Below the pieces are notes generated by a model. That model saw nothing but the letters and a program-made list of their open reading frames with translations. It was not told where the DNA came from and ran no database searches. A stretch of DNA of 15,891 bases from Gallionellaceae bacterium UBA6222 (GTDB lineage Bacteria > Pseudomonadota > Gammaproteobacteria > Burkholderiales > Gallionellaceae), in NCBI GenBank assembly GCA_002421915.1, contig DISA01000036.1, positions 16,702 to 32,592 on the forward strand, written 5' to 3'. Made by a program: the position numbers and the translations under genes. This document shows, piece after piece, positions 1-7,005 of the stretch (within the stretch, counting starts at the first letter, position 1; each line of letters begins with the position of its first letter).

Positions 1-1
1 G

Positions 2-196
2 AAACCGGCTGCTAAAAAGGCCGTTACCAAGAAGCCAGTGGCAAAGAAGGCAGTAGCCAAAAAGCCGGTGGTAAAGCCAGTAGTTGCAGCCAAACCAGCT
101 CCAATACCGACTGCAGTTTCACCTTCGGCTCCGCCACCCATTCGTCCAGCTGCGACTTGGCCTTTCCCGACACCGGGAATCAGCAAGCCGAATTAA
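2..196 (+). CDS. C-terminal end of a histone H1-like, Lys/Ala/Pro-rich protein (5' end outside window)
   Basis: An open frame enters from the left edge and ends at TAA 194-196, giving 64 residues. The first half is a low-complexity run of KKPVAKKAVAKKPV-type repeats rich in Lys, Ala, Pro and Val. The last 25 or so residues are Pro-rich and end in WPFPTPGISKPN. Tails like this occur in bacterial histone H1-like or AlgP-like proteins, which are basic, disordered and thought to bind DNA. That function is inferred from composition only. The start and any folded N-terminal domain are outside the window, so the family cannot be fixed. The codons use many AAA, CCA and GTA triplets, unlike the right half of the window. 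Confidence 0.6.
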   Translation, partial: KPAAKKAVTKKPVAKKAVAKKPVVKPVVAAKPAPIPTAVSPSAPPPIRPAATWPFPTPGISKPN

Positions 197-377
197 GTTG
201 GCGAGAGGCTGTGAAAACAGCCCCGATCTCGTCGTAAGCAGGTAGGGGCTGATTCACATCGTCGAGCGGTAGTAGTCTGTTGGGGTGCGCCTGATAGCGG
301 GTGAGGTTTCTTGCGCACTGAGTATCAGTGCAAAGCGGGATTCCAGATTCGTTGGGCGACCTTGTTAATGTGAAAAA
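197..377 (+). other. Non-coding stretch with strong hairpins; possible 3' UTR or small RNA
   Basis: No convincing gene is seen between the H1-like stop and the terminator at 378-406. On the plus strand, 202-231 can fold into an 11-bp stem (CGAGAGGCTGT with ACAGCC and TCTCG, a CCGA bulge at 223-226) capped by a GAAA tetraloop. The segment 217-224 (ACAGCCCC) can instead pair with GGGGCTG at 245-251, with GTGAA 211-215 pairing TTCAC 253-257, so the two folds exclude each other. A further hairpin lies at 311-333. With the terminator at its end this could be a structured 3' UTR or a terminated small RNA. No promoter was recognised, so the RNA assignment is inference. Confidence 0.35.
311..333 (+). 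repeat. Perfect short inverted repeat (hairpin)
   Basis: GCACTGA at 315-321 and TCAGTGC at 325-331 are exact reverse complements around the 3-base loop GTA. Adding TTG at 311-313 and CAA at 331-333 gives an alternative 9-bp pairing with a 2-base bulge. It lies 45 bases before the terminator. Function is unknown. Confidence 0.5.
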
Positions 378-406
378 TCCGGATGGAATCAATCCGGAGG
401 TTTTTT
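378..406 (+). terminator. Rho-independent terminator, plus strand
   Basis: TCCGGAT (378-384) and ATCCGGA (392-398) form a 7-bp stem with a 7-base loop, followed by GG and six T at 401-406. This is a typical intrinsic terminator. It would end transcription arriving from the H1-like gene or from any small RNA in 197-377. Confidence 0.7.
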
Positions 407-686
407 GTTCCTTGATTTTTGGTATCAGGGTCAAGTCAGATACCGCCTAACCCTTTGAGTGGTATTCTGCGTCGGGACTACTGGTTGTTTTGTATTCAGT
501 GGTGGATGGCCGAAGAGCGGCACTCCTGTAAACGCCGATATAACTTTTCCCAGGCGGTGGCATCTTGCCGCACGAGACATCTTTTCTCAGGCAACGGGTA
601 TTGCCGGATGCGGACAGCCTTGTCGGCTACGAAAGTAGTCGTGGTCAACAGTACGCCAAAACCCTTCGATTGCGATCTTACCAGTC
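407..686 (+). other. 280-base region before pabB, no confident gene; possible structured leader
   Basis: A frame runs through 419-751 but overlaps the pabB start and resembles no known protein. GGTATC 421-426 and GATACC 439-444 form an inverted repeat. From 568 to 613 the plus strand can fold as a three-way junction: CCGCA 568-572 with TGCGG 609-613, enclosing GAGA/TCTC (574-577, 585-588) and GGCAA/TTGCC (590-594, 601-605). A 7-bp stem with a GAAA tetraloop follows (CGGCTAC 624-630, GTAGTCG 635-641). It matches no riboswitch class I recognise. TATAAC at 539-544 is a possible -10 but has no good -35 partner. Confidence 0.35.
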
Positions 687-2060
687 ATGCTTTTAAGCAT
701 TTCACTTCCCTACCGGCCCGATGCCGGCGCTTACTTCGATGCCATTCGTGATTTGCCGTGGGCCGCATGGCTGGATAGTGGCGGCTGTGGACGCTATGAC
801 ATACTTGTCGCGGAACCCGTTGCAACGCTAACAACCACGAATGGAAAAACCACGGTCTGTACCGGCGGGTTGAATGAAGACGCAGACGAAGACCCGTTGA
901 ATCTGATACACGAGCAACTGGGGGAGATCGAAGAGCCACTGCCGAATATTCCGTTTGCCGGAGGGGCGTTGGGGTACTGGGGTTATGACCTCGCGCGCAA
1001 TTTTTACCATTGGCCTGCCATCGCAAGCGATGAGGAGCATTTACCGGAAATGGCAGTGGGCATTTATGACTGGGCGTTTGTCATTGACCACCAGCAACAG
1101 CGAGCGCAATTGGTATCCCGCCAGCGTCATGCCGAAACAGTGAACATCCTGCCACAGATCATGCAACGATTGCGTGGGGCTGCCGCCGCCATTCAATTTA
1201 GAAATGACTTTCTGGTGCAGGGCAGCATTAAAACCAATCTGGATCCTGAGCATTATCGCCGCGAATTTGAAGTGATCCAAAAGTTACTGTGCGAGGGTGA
1301 TTGTTATCAGGTCAATTTGGCACAGCGCTTTGCTGCTAAAGCCACCGGCGATGCCTTCGCGGCGTACCTCGAACTGCGCCGCCTGAGTCCGGCACCCTAT
1401 GCGGCATTTCTTGATTGGCCGGAATTGCAGGTGCTGTGTGTTTCACCCGAGCTGTTTTTGCAAGTACGCCATGGCATGGTCGAGACGCGACCGATCAAGG
1501 GCACGCGAGCGCGCAGTCCGGATAGCGCAGAGGATCTGCAACGGGTGCAAACGTTGAGCCGGCATACAAAAGATCTGGCGGAGAACCTGATGATTGTCGA
1601 TTTGCTGCGCAACGACTTGAGCAAAGGCTGTGCGACCGGGTCGGTGCGCACACCCAAACTGTTCGAAGTGGAAAGCTTTTCCAATGTGCATCATCTGGTC
1701 AGTACAGTGGAAGGCAGGTTGCGCCAGGATCACCACGCGCTGGATTTGCTTCGGGATTGTTTTCCGGGTGGTTCGGTTACCGGGGCACCCAAGCAGCGTG
1801 CAATGGAAATTATCGAGCAGCTGGAGCCGCATCGGCGCGGGATCTACTGCGGGGCAATCGGCTATGTCGGTGACGACGGCACGATGGAAATCAATATCGC
1901 TATCCGCACCCTTGTTTATTCGCATCACGAGATTCGCGGCTGGGCGGGCGGTGGTATCGTCGCCGATTCGCAGTGTGAAGCGGAATATCAGGAAACGTGG
2001 GACAAGGCGAGCGCGATGCTTGAAGTGATGCAATATTTTGGAGGGAAGCTCGACCTGTAA
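687..2060 (+). CDS. pabB: Aminodeoxychorismate synthase component I (para-aminobenzoate synthase)
   Basis: PabB converts chorismate, with ammonia from the PabA glutaminase, to 4-amino-4-deoxychorismate, the precursor of p-aminobenzoate and folate. It is cytosolic. The protein has 457 residues, the usual length for a stand-alone PabB. The C-terminal chorismate-binding domain (about 190-450) is complete, with PIKGT at 269-273, LLRNDLS around 306-312, FPGGSVTGAPK at 359-369 and an AGGGIVADS motif near 420. The Lys in PIKGT separates aminodeoxychorismate synthase from anthranilate synthase TrpE, which has Ala there. No C-terminal PabC lyase fusion is present, although some betaproteobacteria have one. 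The ATG at 687 is chosen because the N-terminus (LPYRPDAGAYFDAIRDLPW) fits the family. No good Shine-Dalgarno precedes it, so the start is less certain than the product. It is convergent with spoT. Confidence 0.93.
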   Translation: MLLSISLPYRPDAGAYFDAIRDLPWAAWLDSGGCGRYDILVAEPVATLTTTNGKTTVCTGGLNEDADEDPLNLIHEQLGEIEEPLPNIPFAGGALGYWGYDLARNFYHWPAIASDEEHLPEMAVGIYDWAFVIDHQQQRAQLVSRQRHAETVNILPQIMQRLRGAAAAIQFRNDFLVQGSIKTNLDPEHYRREFEVIQKLLCEGDCYQVNLAQRFAAKATGDAFAAYLELRRLSPAPYAAFLDWPELQVLCVSPELFLQVRHGMVETRPIKGTRARSPDSAEDLQRVQTLSRHTKDLAENLMIVDLLRNDLSKGCATGSVRTPKLFEVESFSNVHHLVSTVEGRLRQDHHALDLLRDCFPGGSVTGAPKQRAMEIIEQLEPHRRGIYCGAIGYVGDDGTMEINIAIRTLVYSHHEIRGWAGGGIVADSQCEAEYQETWDKASAMLEVMQYFGGKLDL

Positions 2061-2172
2061 GCGCGGTGCCCCCGCCCGCAAACGGCTGACTTTGACTGCG
2101 GGAGCATGATTCATCAGGCGATGAGTGTCTGGCTATCGCACAACAAATTGCGCTCCCATAAGGCGGGACGTA

Positions 2173-4290
2173 CTACCCGGTGTTTTTTAGGCGGGTAATG
2201 CGCACGACTTCCGGAATTTTGCGCAGGTTGCGCATGATGCGCGCAAGGTGCATACGGTTGCTGACCTGAAGGGTAAAATAGGTCGCTGTATATTCACCTT
2301 CGCTACTGAAGTTGACATTCTCGATATTCGATTCGGCATCGGAAATGGCGGCGGCAACTTTTGCCAGCACCCCGCGCTGGTTGGCGAGGACCAGCTTGAG
2401 GCTGACCTCGAATAGGCGGGAAATATTTTTATCCCAGACGACATCGAGCCATTGTTCGCTACCACGCCCGTGGCGCAGTGTCGGGCAGTCATGGGTGTGC
2501 ACCACCAGCCCTTGTCCGCTCTTGATCATTCCGATGATGGGATCTCCGGGAATCGGGCGGCAGCACTTGGCAAACTCGACCGCCATACCTTCTGTACCCT
2601 GAATGGTGACCACCGCGTTTCCCAGTACATCGCTGGATATGGTGTCGCCCGAGCTGGCGAGTTGCTTGGCAACCACCATATTCAGGCGACGCCCGAGGCC
2701 GATATCGGCAAAGATATCCTGCTGTGACTTGACGCCGGTTTCCTTGAGCAATTTTCCCCAATGCGCTTCATCCATATCCTGCAGATGCAGGCCCATCGTG
2801 CCGAGAGCCTGGGCAAGCAGTCGCTCACCAAGCTTGGCTGATTCGGTGAGATGCATGGTGCGCAGCGAATGGCGAATCTCGGCACGAGCTTTACTGGTGG
2901 CGACGTAGGCCAGCCAAGCCGGATTGGGGTGAACCTGCACCGCAGTGATAATCTCGACACGGTCACCGTTGCGCAGCTCCGTGCGCAGAGGCACCAACTC
3001 ACTGTTGACTTTGGCGGCGACACAGCGATTGCCGATATCGGTATGAACGGAATATGCAAAATCAACCGTTGTCGCGCCGCGTGGCAACGCGAATATTTTG
3101 CCCTTGGGCGAGAAGACATAGACTTCGTCGGGGAACAGATCGATCTTGAGGTGCTCGAGGAACTCTGCCGAGTCACTACTTTGGGCCAGACTTCCGAGCA
3201 GGCTTTGCAGCCATTGGTGTGTCTTTTGTTGCAGCTCGTTGATTTGCGAGTCCGATGCCTTGTACAACCAGTGCGAAGCCACACCGCTTTCTGCCAGCTT
3301 GTTCATTTCATGGGTGCGGATCTGCACTTCGATCGGGGTGCCAAAGGGGCCGAACAGTGTGGTGTGCAACGATTGGTATCCGTTGGCTTTGGGGATCGCG
3401 ATGTAGTCCTTGAATTTACCCGGAAAGGGTTTGTACAGTCCATGCAAGGCACCGAGTGCAAGGTAGCAGGATGCGACATCATCCACCAGAATACGGAAGC
3501 CGTAGATGTCGAGCACTTGGGCAAAGGCCAACGACTTTGCCTGCATCTTCTGATAAATGCCGTACAGGTGTTTCTCGCGACCCCTGACCTCAGCCTTGAT
3601 TTGGTGCAATTCCAGACGCTTGCTGATCGCCTCCAGGATCTTGCTCACCACCTCACGCCGATTGCCGCGTGCCACCATGAGTGCCTTGGACAAAACACGG
3701 TAACGGTTGGGATGCAAATACTTGAAACTGAGGTCTTGCAGCTCCTGGAAAATGTTATTCAGTCCGAGCCGATTGGCGATGGGGGCATAGATGTCCATCG
3801 TTTCACGGGCAATGCGCGCACTCTTTTCTGCGGGCACAGAATCCAGCGTGCGCGCATTGTGCAGCCGGTCAGCCAGTTTGATAAGTATCACGCGCACATC
3901 GCGGGCCATGGCCAGCAACATTTTGCGAAAATTTTCGGCTTGCGCGTCTTCCTTGGTTTCAAATTTCAGCTTGTCGATCTTGCTCAAGCCTTCAACCAAT
4001 TCAGCTACGGTTGAGCCGAAAGATTCGGCTATTTGCTCGAGGGTGACGGGTGTGTCTTCAACGACGTCATGCAACAGGGCGGCGATGATGGCATGCACAT
4101 CCAGATGCAGCATAGTGAGGATGCGTGCAACAGAAATGGGGTGTGTAACGTATGGGGCGCCCGACTGGCGCAACTGGCCGGCGTGGGCGTTACGACTGAA
4201 TTCTAGCGCCGCCCTGACCTGTGCCACATCCTCCGGCTTGAGATAGGCGGAGACTTCAAGCAGGAGCACATCCGCATCGGCTTTAGACAT
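2173..4290 (-). CDS. spoT: Bifunctional (p)ppGpp synthase/hydrolase SpoT
   Basis: This enzyme makes and degrades the stringent-response alarmone (p)ppGpp. It has 705 residues, full length for SpoT. An N-terminal HD hydrolase domain carries H50, H74-D75, the VVEDT motif and DRLHN at 141-145, so hydrolysis should be intact. The synthetase domain (about 240-345) has KFKD at 292-295, the RxKD-type signature of bifunctional enzymes rather than the ExDD of RelA, followed by NGYQSLHT. A TGS domain spans about 383-450, a conserved CC pair sits at 576-577, and an ACT domain occupies about 624-702. The start at 4290 is supported by GGAGGG at 4298-4303, seven bases upstream. It is the last gene of the yicC-gmk-rpoZ-spoT run, 45 bases after rpoZ, and converges on pabB. 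Linkage to rpoZ and gmk is typical of proteobacteria. Confidence 0.96.
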   Translation of the reverse strand: MSKADADVLLLEVSAYLKPEDVAQVRAALEFSRNAHAGQLRQSGAPYVTHPISVARILTMLHLDVHAIIAALLHDVVEDTPVTLEQIAESFGSTVAELVEGLSKIDKLKFETKEDAQAENFRKMLLAMARDVRVILIKLADRLHNARTLDSVPAEKSARIARETMDIYAPIANRLGLNNIFQELQDLSFKYLHPNRYRVLSKALMVARGNRREVVSKILEAISKRLELHQIKAEVRGREKHLYGIYQKMQAKSLAFAQVLDIYGFRILVDDVASCYLALGALHGLYKPFPGKFKDYIAIPKANGYQSLHTTLFGPFGTPIEVQIRTHEMNKLAESGVASHWLYKASDSQINELQQKTHQWLQSLLGSLAQSSDSAEFLEHLKIDLFPDEVYVFSPKGKIFALPRGATTVDFAYSVHTDIGNRCVAAKVNSELVPLRTELRNGDRVEIITAVQVHPNPAWLAYVATSKARAEIRHSLRTMHLTESAKLGERLLAQALGTMGLHLQDMDEAHWGKLLKETGVKSQQDIFADIGLGRRLNMVVAKQLASSGDTISSDVLGNAVVTIQGTEGMAVEFAKCCRPIPGDPIIGMIKSGQGLVVHTHDCPTLRHGRGSEQWLDVVWDKNISRLFEVSLKLVLANQRGVLAKVAAAISDAESNIENVNFSSEGEYTATYFTLQVSNRMHLARIMRNLRKIPEVVRITRLKNTG

Positions 4291-4335
4291 GGGATAACCC
4301 TCCGCGCACCTGCATCCGTAGGGAGGTGCTGCAGT

Positions 4336-4542
4336 TTAGGCCATGCCGCGATTGAGAATTTCCACGCCGACCTTCCCTTCGCTGATTTCGCGCAACGCGA
4401 TCACGGTGGGCTTGTCCTTGCTGATTTCAACCAGATGGTTGGCGCCGTTGGCCAACTGGCGGGCACGGTAAGCTGCAGCCAGCGTCAGCTCGAAACGGTT
4501 GGGAATGTTTGCCATGCAATCTTCTACAGTGATACGCGCCAT
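4336..4542 (-). CDS. rpoZ: DNA-directed RNA polymerase omega subunit
   Basis: Omega is the small subunit that helps assemble beta' and is involved in the ppGpp response of RNA polymerase. The 68-residue protein starts MARITVEDC, followed by NRFELTLAAAYRARQL, the conserved core. It ends EISEGKVGVEILNRGMA. Length fits proteobacterial omega. Only 3 bases separate it from the gmk stop. Its likely Shine-Dalgarno (GGAG, about 9 bases before the ATG) lies inside the last gmk codons, suggesting coupled translation. Its position between gmk and spoT is the classic proteobacterial order. Confidence 0.95.
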   Translation of the reverse strand: MARITVEDCMANIPNRFELTLAAAYRARQLANGANHLVEISKDKPTVIALREISEGKVGVEILNRGMA

Positions 4543-4545
4543 GAT

Positions 4546-5166
4546 TTATTTCTCCGGAGTCAGGAATTGGTTGATGAGACTATGCTGGCGGACGAGCTGT
4601 TTGGCAAGACGCAAACGCGCGGTCAGGACAATGGAGTTCAGTTCCTGCACCGCCTCATCAAGATCGGCGTTGATAATAACATAATCAAACTCAGCCAGAT
4701 GGGAGACATCCCCGCGCGCGGCTGCAAGACGGGTGGCGATCACCTCCGGTGCGTCCTTGCCGCGGCCCTGCAAGCGCCGGGCAAGAATTTCCAGTGAGGG
4801 GGGTAGTATGAAAATGGAAACAAGATCCGGAAACAGCCTGCGCACCTGTGCCGCTCCCTGCCAGTCGATCTCCAGCAGAATGTCACGATCCCGGGCATTT
4901 TCCTGTGCAATCCAGGTGCTGGAAGTGCCGTAAAGGTTGCCATACACTTCGGCCTTTTCCAGAAATTCACCGTGCGCGGCCATGGTCAGAAATTGCTCGC
5001 GGCTGACGAAGTGATAATCCTTGCCGTCGGTTTCACCCGCACGCGGAAGACGCGTGGTATAGGATACAGACAGGTCGATCTGTGGATTGGTTTGCAGCAG
5101 AGCGTGTACCAAGCTGGTCTTACCGGCTCCCGATGGCGCACTGATGACGAAAAGACTGCCGGACAT
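4546..5166 (-). CDS. gmk: Guanylate kinase
   Basis: Gmk phosphorylates GMP to GDP with ATP and is essential for guanine nucleotide supply. The protein has 206 residues, typical of the family. It begins MSGSLFVISAPSGAGKTSL, with the P-loop at about 11-18, followed by the GMP-binding segment SVSYTTRLPRAGETDGKDYHFVS (two adjoining pieces, about 34-56). The downstream part has EIDWQGAAQVRRLFPD and IFILPPS motifs. AGGAG lies 6 bases upstream of the ATG and overlaps the yicC stop codon, so the two genes are translationally close (9-base gap). Its product GDP feeds GTP, the substrate for the (p)ppGpp made by the co-oriented spoT. Confidence 0.97.
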   Translation of the reverse strand: MSGSLFVISAPSGAGKTSLVHALLQTNPQIDLSVSYTTRLPRAGETDGKDYHFVSREQFLTMAAHGEFLEKAEVYGNLYGTSSTWIAQENARDRDILLEIDWQGAAQVRRLFPDLVSIFILPPSLEILARRLQGRGKDAPEVIATRLAAARGDVSHLAEFDYVIINADLDEAVQELNSIVLTARLRLAKQLVRQHSLINQFLTPEK

Positions 5167-5175
5167 ACAGATCTC

Positions 5176-6042
5176 CTATTCGATGTTTTGTACTTGCTCG
5201 CGCATCTGTTCGATGAGCAGCTTGATTTCCATGGCGCAATGCGAAATTTCCGCATCTGCCGATTTTGCGCCCAGCGTGTTGGCCTCACGGTGTAATTCCT
5301 GCATCAGAAAATCGAGGCGTTTACCGATGATGCCACCACCTGCCAGTACCTGCCGGACTTCTGCCAAATGTGCGGCGAGGCGTGAAAGTTCTTCATCGAT
5401 GTCAATCTTGCTGGCGTACAGGGTGATTTCCTGGCGCACACGCTCGTCGTCTGCGTTGCCCAATGCCTCAAGCAAGCGCGTGCGCAGTCTGGCTTCATAA
5501 GCTGAAATGGCGGCTGGGATCCGTGGTGCGACCGTGCTGCGCAATGTCTCGATTTGTACCACGCGTTGCTGCAGGAAAGAAGCAAGTTTGTCACCTTCAC
5601 GCCCGCGTGCGGCAGCGAATTCCTGCAAAACCTGCTGCAACAAAGCGTGGAGGGCGGTGTTTAATGTATCGCCACCGACACTTGGGCTTTCCAGCACACC
5701 GTTCCAGCGCAGCACATCAATCACCGAAAGCTCGCCTGCGCCGGGCAAGATTTCATGAATTTGTGTATTCCAGGCAGACAGTTGGTGCACCAGTCCCGGA
5801 TTGAGCCGGGCCGGATGCTGTGCATTCTGGCGCAGGGTAAAGTTGACCCGACACTCCACTTTGCCGCGACCGATTTGCGCACTGATCGCCTCGCGCAGCG
5901 CGGTCTCATGACCTCGCAGTTCATCCGGCAGGCGCAGTTGCAGATCGAGATAGCGATGGTTGACCGAGCGCAGCTCCAGCGTGAGTGAGCCGCCATCAAG
6001 TTCGGCCGCTGCTGCGGCAAAGCCGGTCATGCTATAGATCAT
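5176..6042 (-). CDS. yicC: YicC-family endoribonuclease-like protein
   Basis: YicC proteins are conserved in bacteria; the E. coli member has been reported as an endoribonuclease affecting small RNAs. From the chosen start the protein has 288 residues, close to E. coli YicC (287). It begins MIYSMTGFA with LELRSVNHRYLDLQLRLP, the conserved YicC-like N-terminal domain. It ends with the DUF1732 signature KRLDFLMQELHREANTLGAKS (about 246-266) and a helical C-terminus. An upstream in-frame ATG at 6084 would add 14 residues. I prefer 6042 because GGAG lies about 6 bases before it and MIYSMTGF matches the family start. It is the first gene of the yicC-gmk-rpoZ-spoT run and diverges from the PP2C gene, as is usual in betaproteobacteria. 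Confidence 0.92.
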   Translation of the reverse strand: MIYSMTGFAAAAAELDGGSLTLELRSVNHRYLDLQLRLPDELRGHETALREAISAQIGRGKVECRVNFTLRQNAQHPARLNPGLVHQLSAWNTQIHEILPGAGELSVIDVLRWNGVLESPSVGGDTLNTALHALLQQVLQEFAAARGREGDKLASFLQQRVVQIETLRSTVAPRIPAAISAYEARLRTRLLEALGNADDERVRQEITLYASKIDIDEELSRLAAHLAEVRQVLAGGGIIGKRLDFLMQELHREANTLGAKSADAEISHCAMEIKLLIEQMREQVQNIE

Positions 6043-6086
6043 GGGCACTCCGGGTGGGTGGAAAAAATACGGGCTGAAGCGCACGC

Positions 6087-6092
6087 ATTATA
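6087..6092 (-). promoter_or_regulatory. Candidate -10 element for the yicC-gmk-rpoZ-spoT run
   Basis: On the minus strand 6092-6087 reads TATAAT, a perfect sigma-70 -10 hexamer, 44 bases before the yicC ATG at 6042. No clear -35 hexamer is found 16-18 bases upstream. Its place in the divergent gap supports a promoter, but this is a motif call only. Confidence 0.45.
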
Positions 6093-6096
6093 TTAC

Positions 6097-6108
6097 GATT
6101 GCGCAATC
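6097..6108. repeat. 12-bp perfect palindrome in the divergent intergenic region
   Basis: GATTGCGCAATC is an exact palindrome 4 bases upstream of the minus-strand -10 element and 50 bases before the phosphatase start. It covers the spacer between the -10 and where a -35 would sit for yicC, and could be an operator. No regulator is known to me for this sequence. Confidence 0.35.
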
Positions 6109-6158
6109 ATGCTCGGATGTACGGTTAGGCATGCCACTCAATCCTGCAGGAAAGATAG

Positions 6159-6956
6159 ATGAAGTTTGTCATTCACCAAGCCAATCATATTGGTGGTCGC
6201 AGATACAACCAAGACCGTGCCGGCTATGCCTATACCAACGAAGCGTTGCTGCTGTTGCTGGCTGACGGTATGGGCGGTCATTTGTATGGCGAGGTTGCGG
6301 CCGATATGGCGGTCTATACGTTCATGCGCGCCTTCAGCCGGCTGGAGGCTGGACTGGCGCAAGAGCCGGAAGTGTTTCTTCGGGCCACCATGCGCGCCGC
6401 GCACGACGCTATTATTGAATACGCACTTGAGCAGAAACTGGGCGGCAATCCGGGAACAACCTGTGTGGCGGCATTGGTGCAGAACGGCAAAGTGTGGGTT
6501 GCCCATGCGGGTGATTCGCGCTTTTATCTGTTGCGCAACAACATGGTGGCCCTGGTCAGCCACGATCATTCGGTGGTGCAGCAATGGGCGGACTGGGGGA
6601 TCATCAGTCTGGAAGAAATGAAAACGCATCCCGATCGCAACAAGATCACCAACTGTCTGGGGGGCGTGGAAGATATGTTCTATACCGAAGTCTCTCCCTG
6701 TACTGACGTGCAGGACGGCGATACCTTGCTGCTGTGCAGCGATGGTTTCTGGAGCCCGCTCGAGGAAGTAGATTTGATGAAGGTGCAAGCTGCACCGTCA
6801 TTGCCAAATATCCTGGATCAACTGGTCGATACCGCCGTTCTGCGCGAGGCGGGGCGCGCCGATAACACAACCGTTGTTGCCGCGCGCTTGGGCGCTGCCG
6901 AGCAAGATCACCCAACCGAAATACCAGTTTGTGTGCCTCTGGCTATAGCAGCGTAA
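6159..6956 (+). CDS. PP2C-family serine/threonine protein phosphatase
   Basis: Predicted Mg/Mn-dependent phosphatase that removes phosphate from Ser or Thr residues of proteins. The 265-residue protein is a single cytosolic PP2C domain with no membrane segment. The motifs appear in order: RRYNQD (about 14-19), ADGMGGH (about 35-41), GTTCVAAL, HAGDSRFYLLR, SHDHSVV, LLCSDGFW and ADNTTVV. These supply the metal-binding Asp residues at DGMGG, SDGFW and DNTT, so the active site looks complete. AGGA at 6148-6151 lies 7 bases before the ATG. A phosphatase of this type upstream of rph and divergent from yicC is a recurring betaproteobacterial arrangement. No partner kinase is in the window, and the substrate is unknown. 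Confidence 0.93.
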   Translation: MKFVIHQANHIGGRRYNQDRAGYAYTNEALLLLLADGMGGHLYGEVAADMAVYTFMRAFSRLEAGLAQEPEVFLRATMRAAHDAIIEYALEQKLGGNPGTTCVAALVQNGKVWVAHAGDSRFYLLRNNMVALVSHDHSVVQQWADWGIISLEEMKTHPDRNKITNCLGGVEDMFYTEVSPCTDVQDGDTLLLCSDGFWSPLEEVDLMKVQAAPSLPNILDQLVDTAVLREAGRADNTTVVAARLGAAEQDHPTEIPVCVPLAIAA

Positions 6957-6965
6957 GCGACGCGT

Positions 6966-6971
6966 TATAAT
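6966..6971 (+). promoter_or_regulatory. Candidate -10 element for rph
   Basis: TATAAT occurs ten bases after the phosphatase stop codon and 34 bases before the rph ATG, a good distance for a short leader. There is no convincing TTGACA-like -35 at normal spacing. GAGG at 6995-6998, seven bases before the ATG, is the rph ribosome binding site. Confidence 0.45.
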
Positions 6972-7005
6972 CGCGCCCCTTTCCGCACCCTTCCGAGGTT
7001 TTATC

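Noticed and set aside
245..255. GGGGCTGATTC resembles the 5' end of tmRNA
   Set aside because: The match stops after 11 bases. No tag-peptide frame, tRNA-like 3' domain or CCA end follows before the terminator.
180..434. 84-residue minus-strand frame over the hairpin region
   Set aside because: It covers the terminator and the hairpins, overlaps the H1-like stop, and resembles no known protein.
419..751. 110-residue plus-strand frame before pabB
   Set aside because: It overlaps the pabB start in another frame, has no recognisable motif and no convincing ribosome site.
2061..2172. Small inverted repeats between pabB and spoT as a terminator
   Set aside because: GCACAA/TTGCGC (2138-2153) and GGGAGC/GCTCCC (2100-2157) can pair, but no T-run follows on either strand and the stems are short or distant.
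2851..4014. 387-residue plus-strand frame
   Set aside because: It lies wholly antisense to the spoT synthetase and HD domains; a shadow of the real gene.
6929..6971. Full sigma-70 promoter for rph
   Set aside because: Only the TATAAT is convincing; TTGTGT at 6929 is about 31 bases away, too far to act as its -35.
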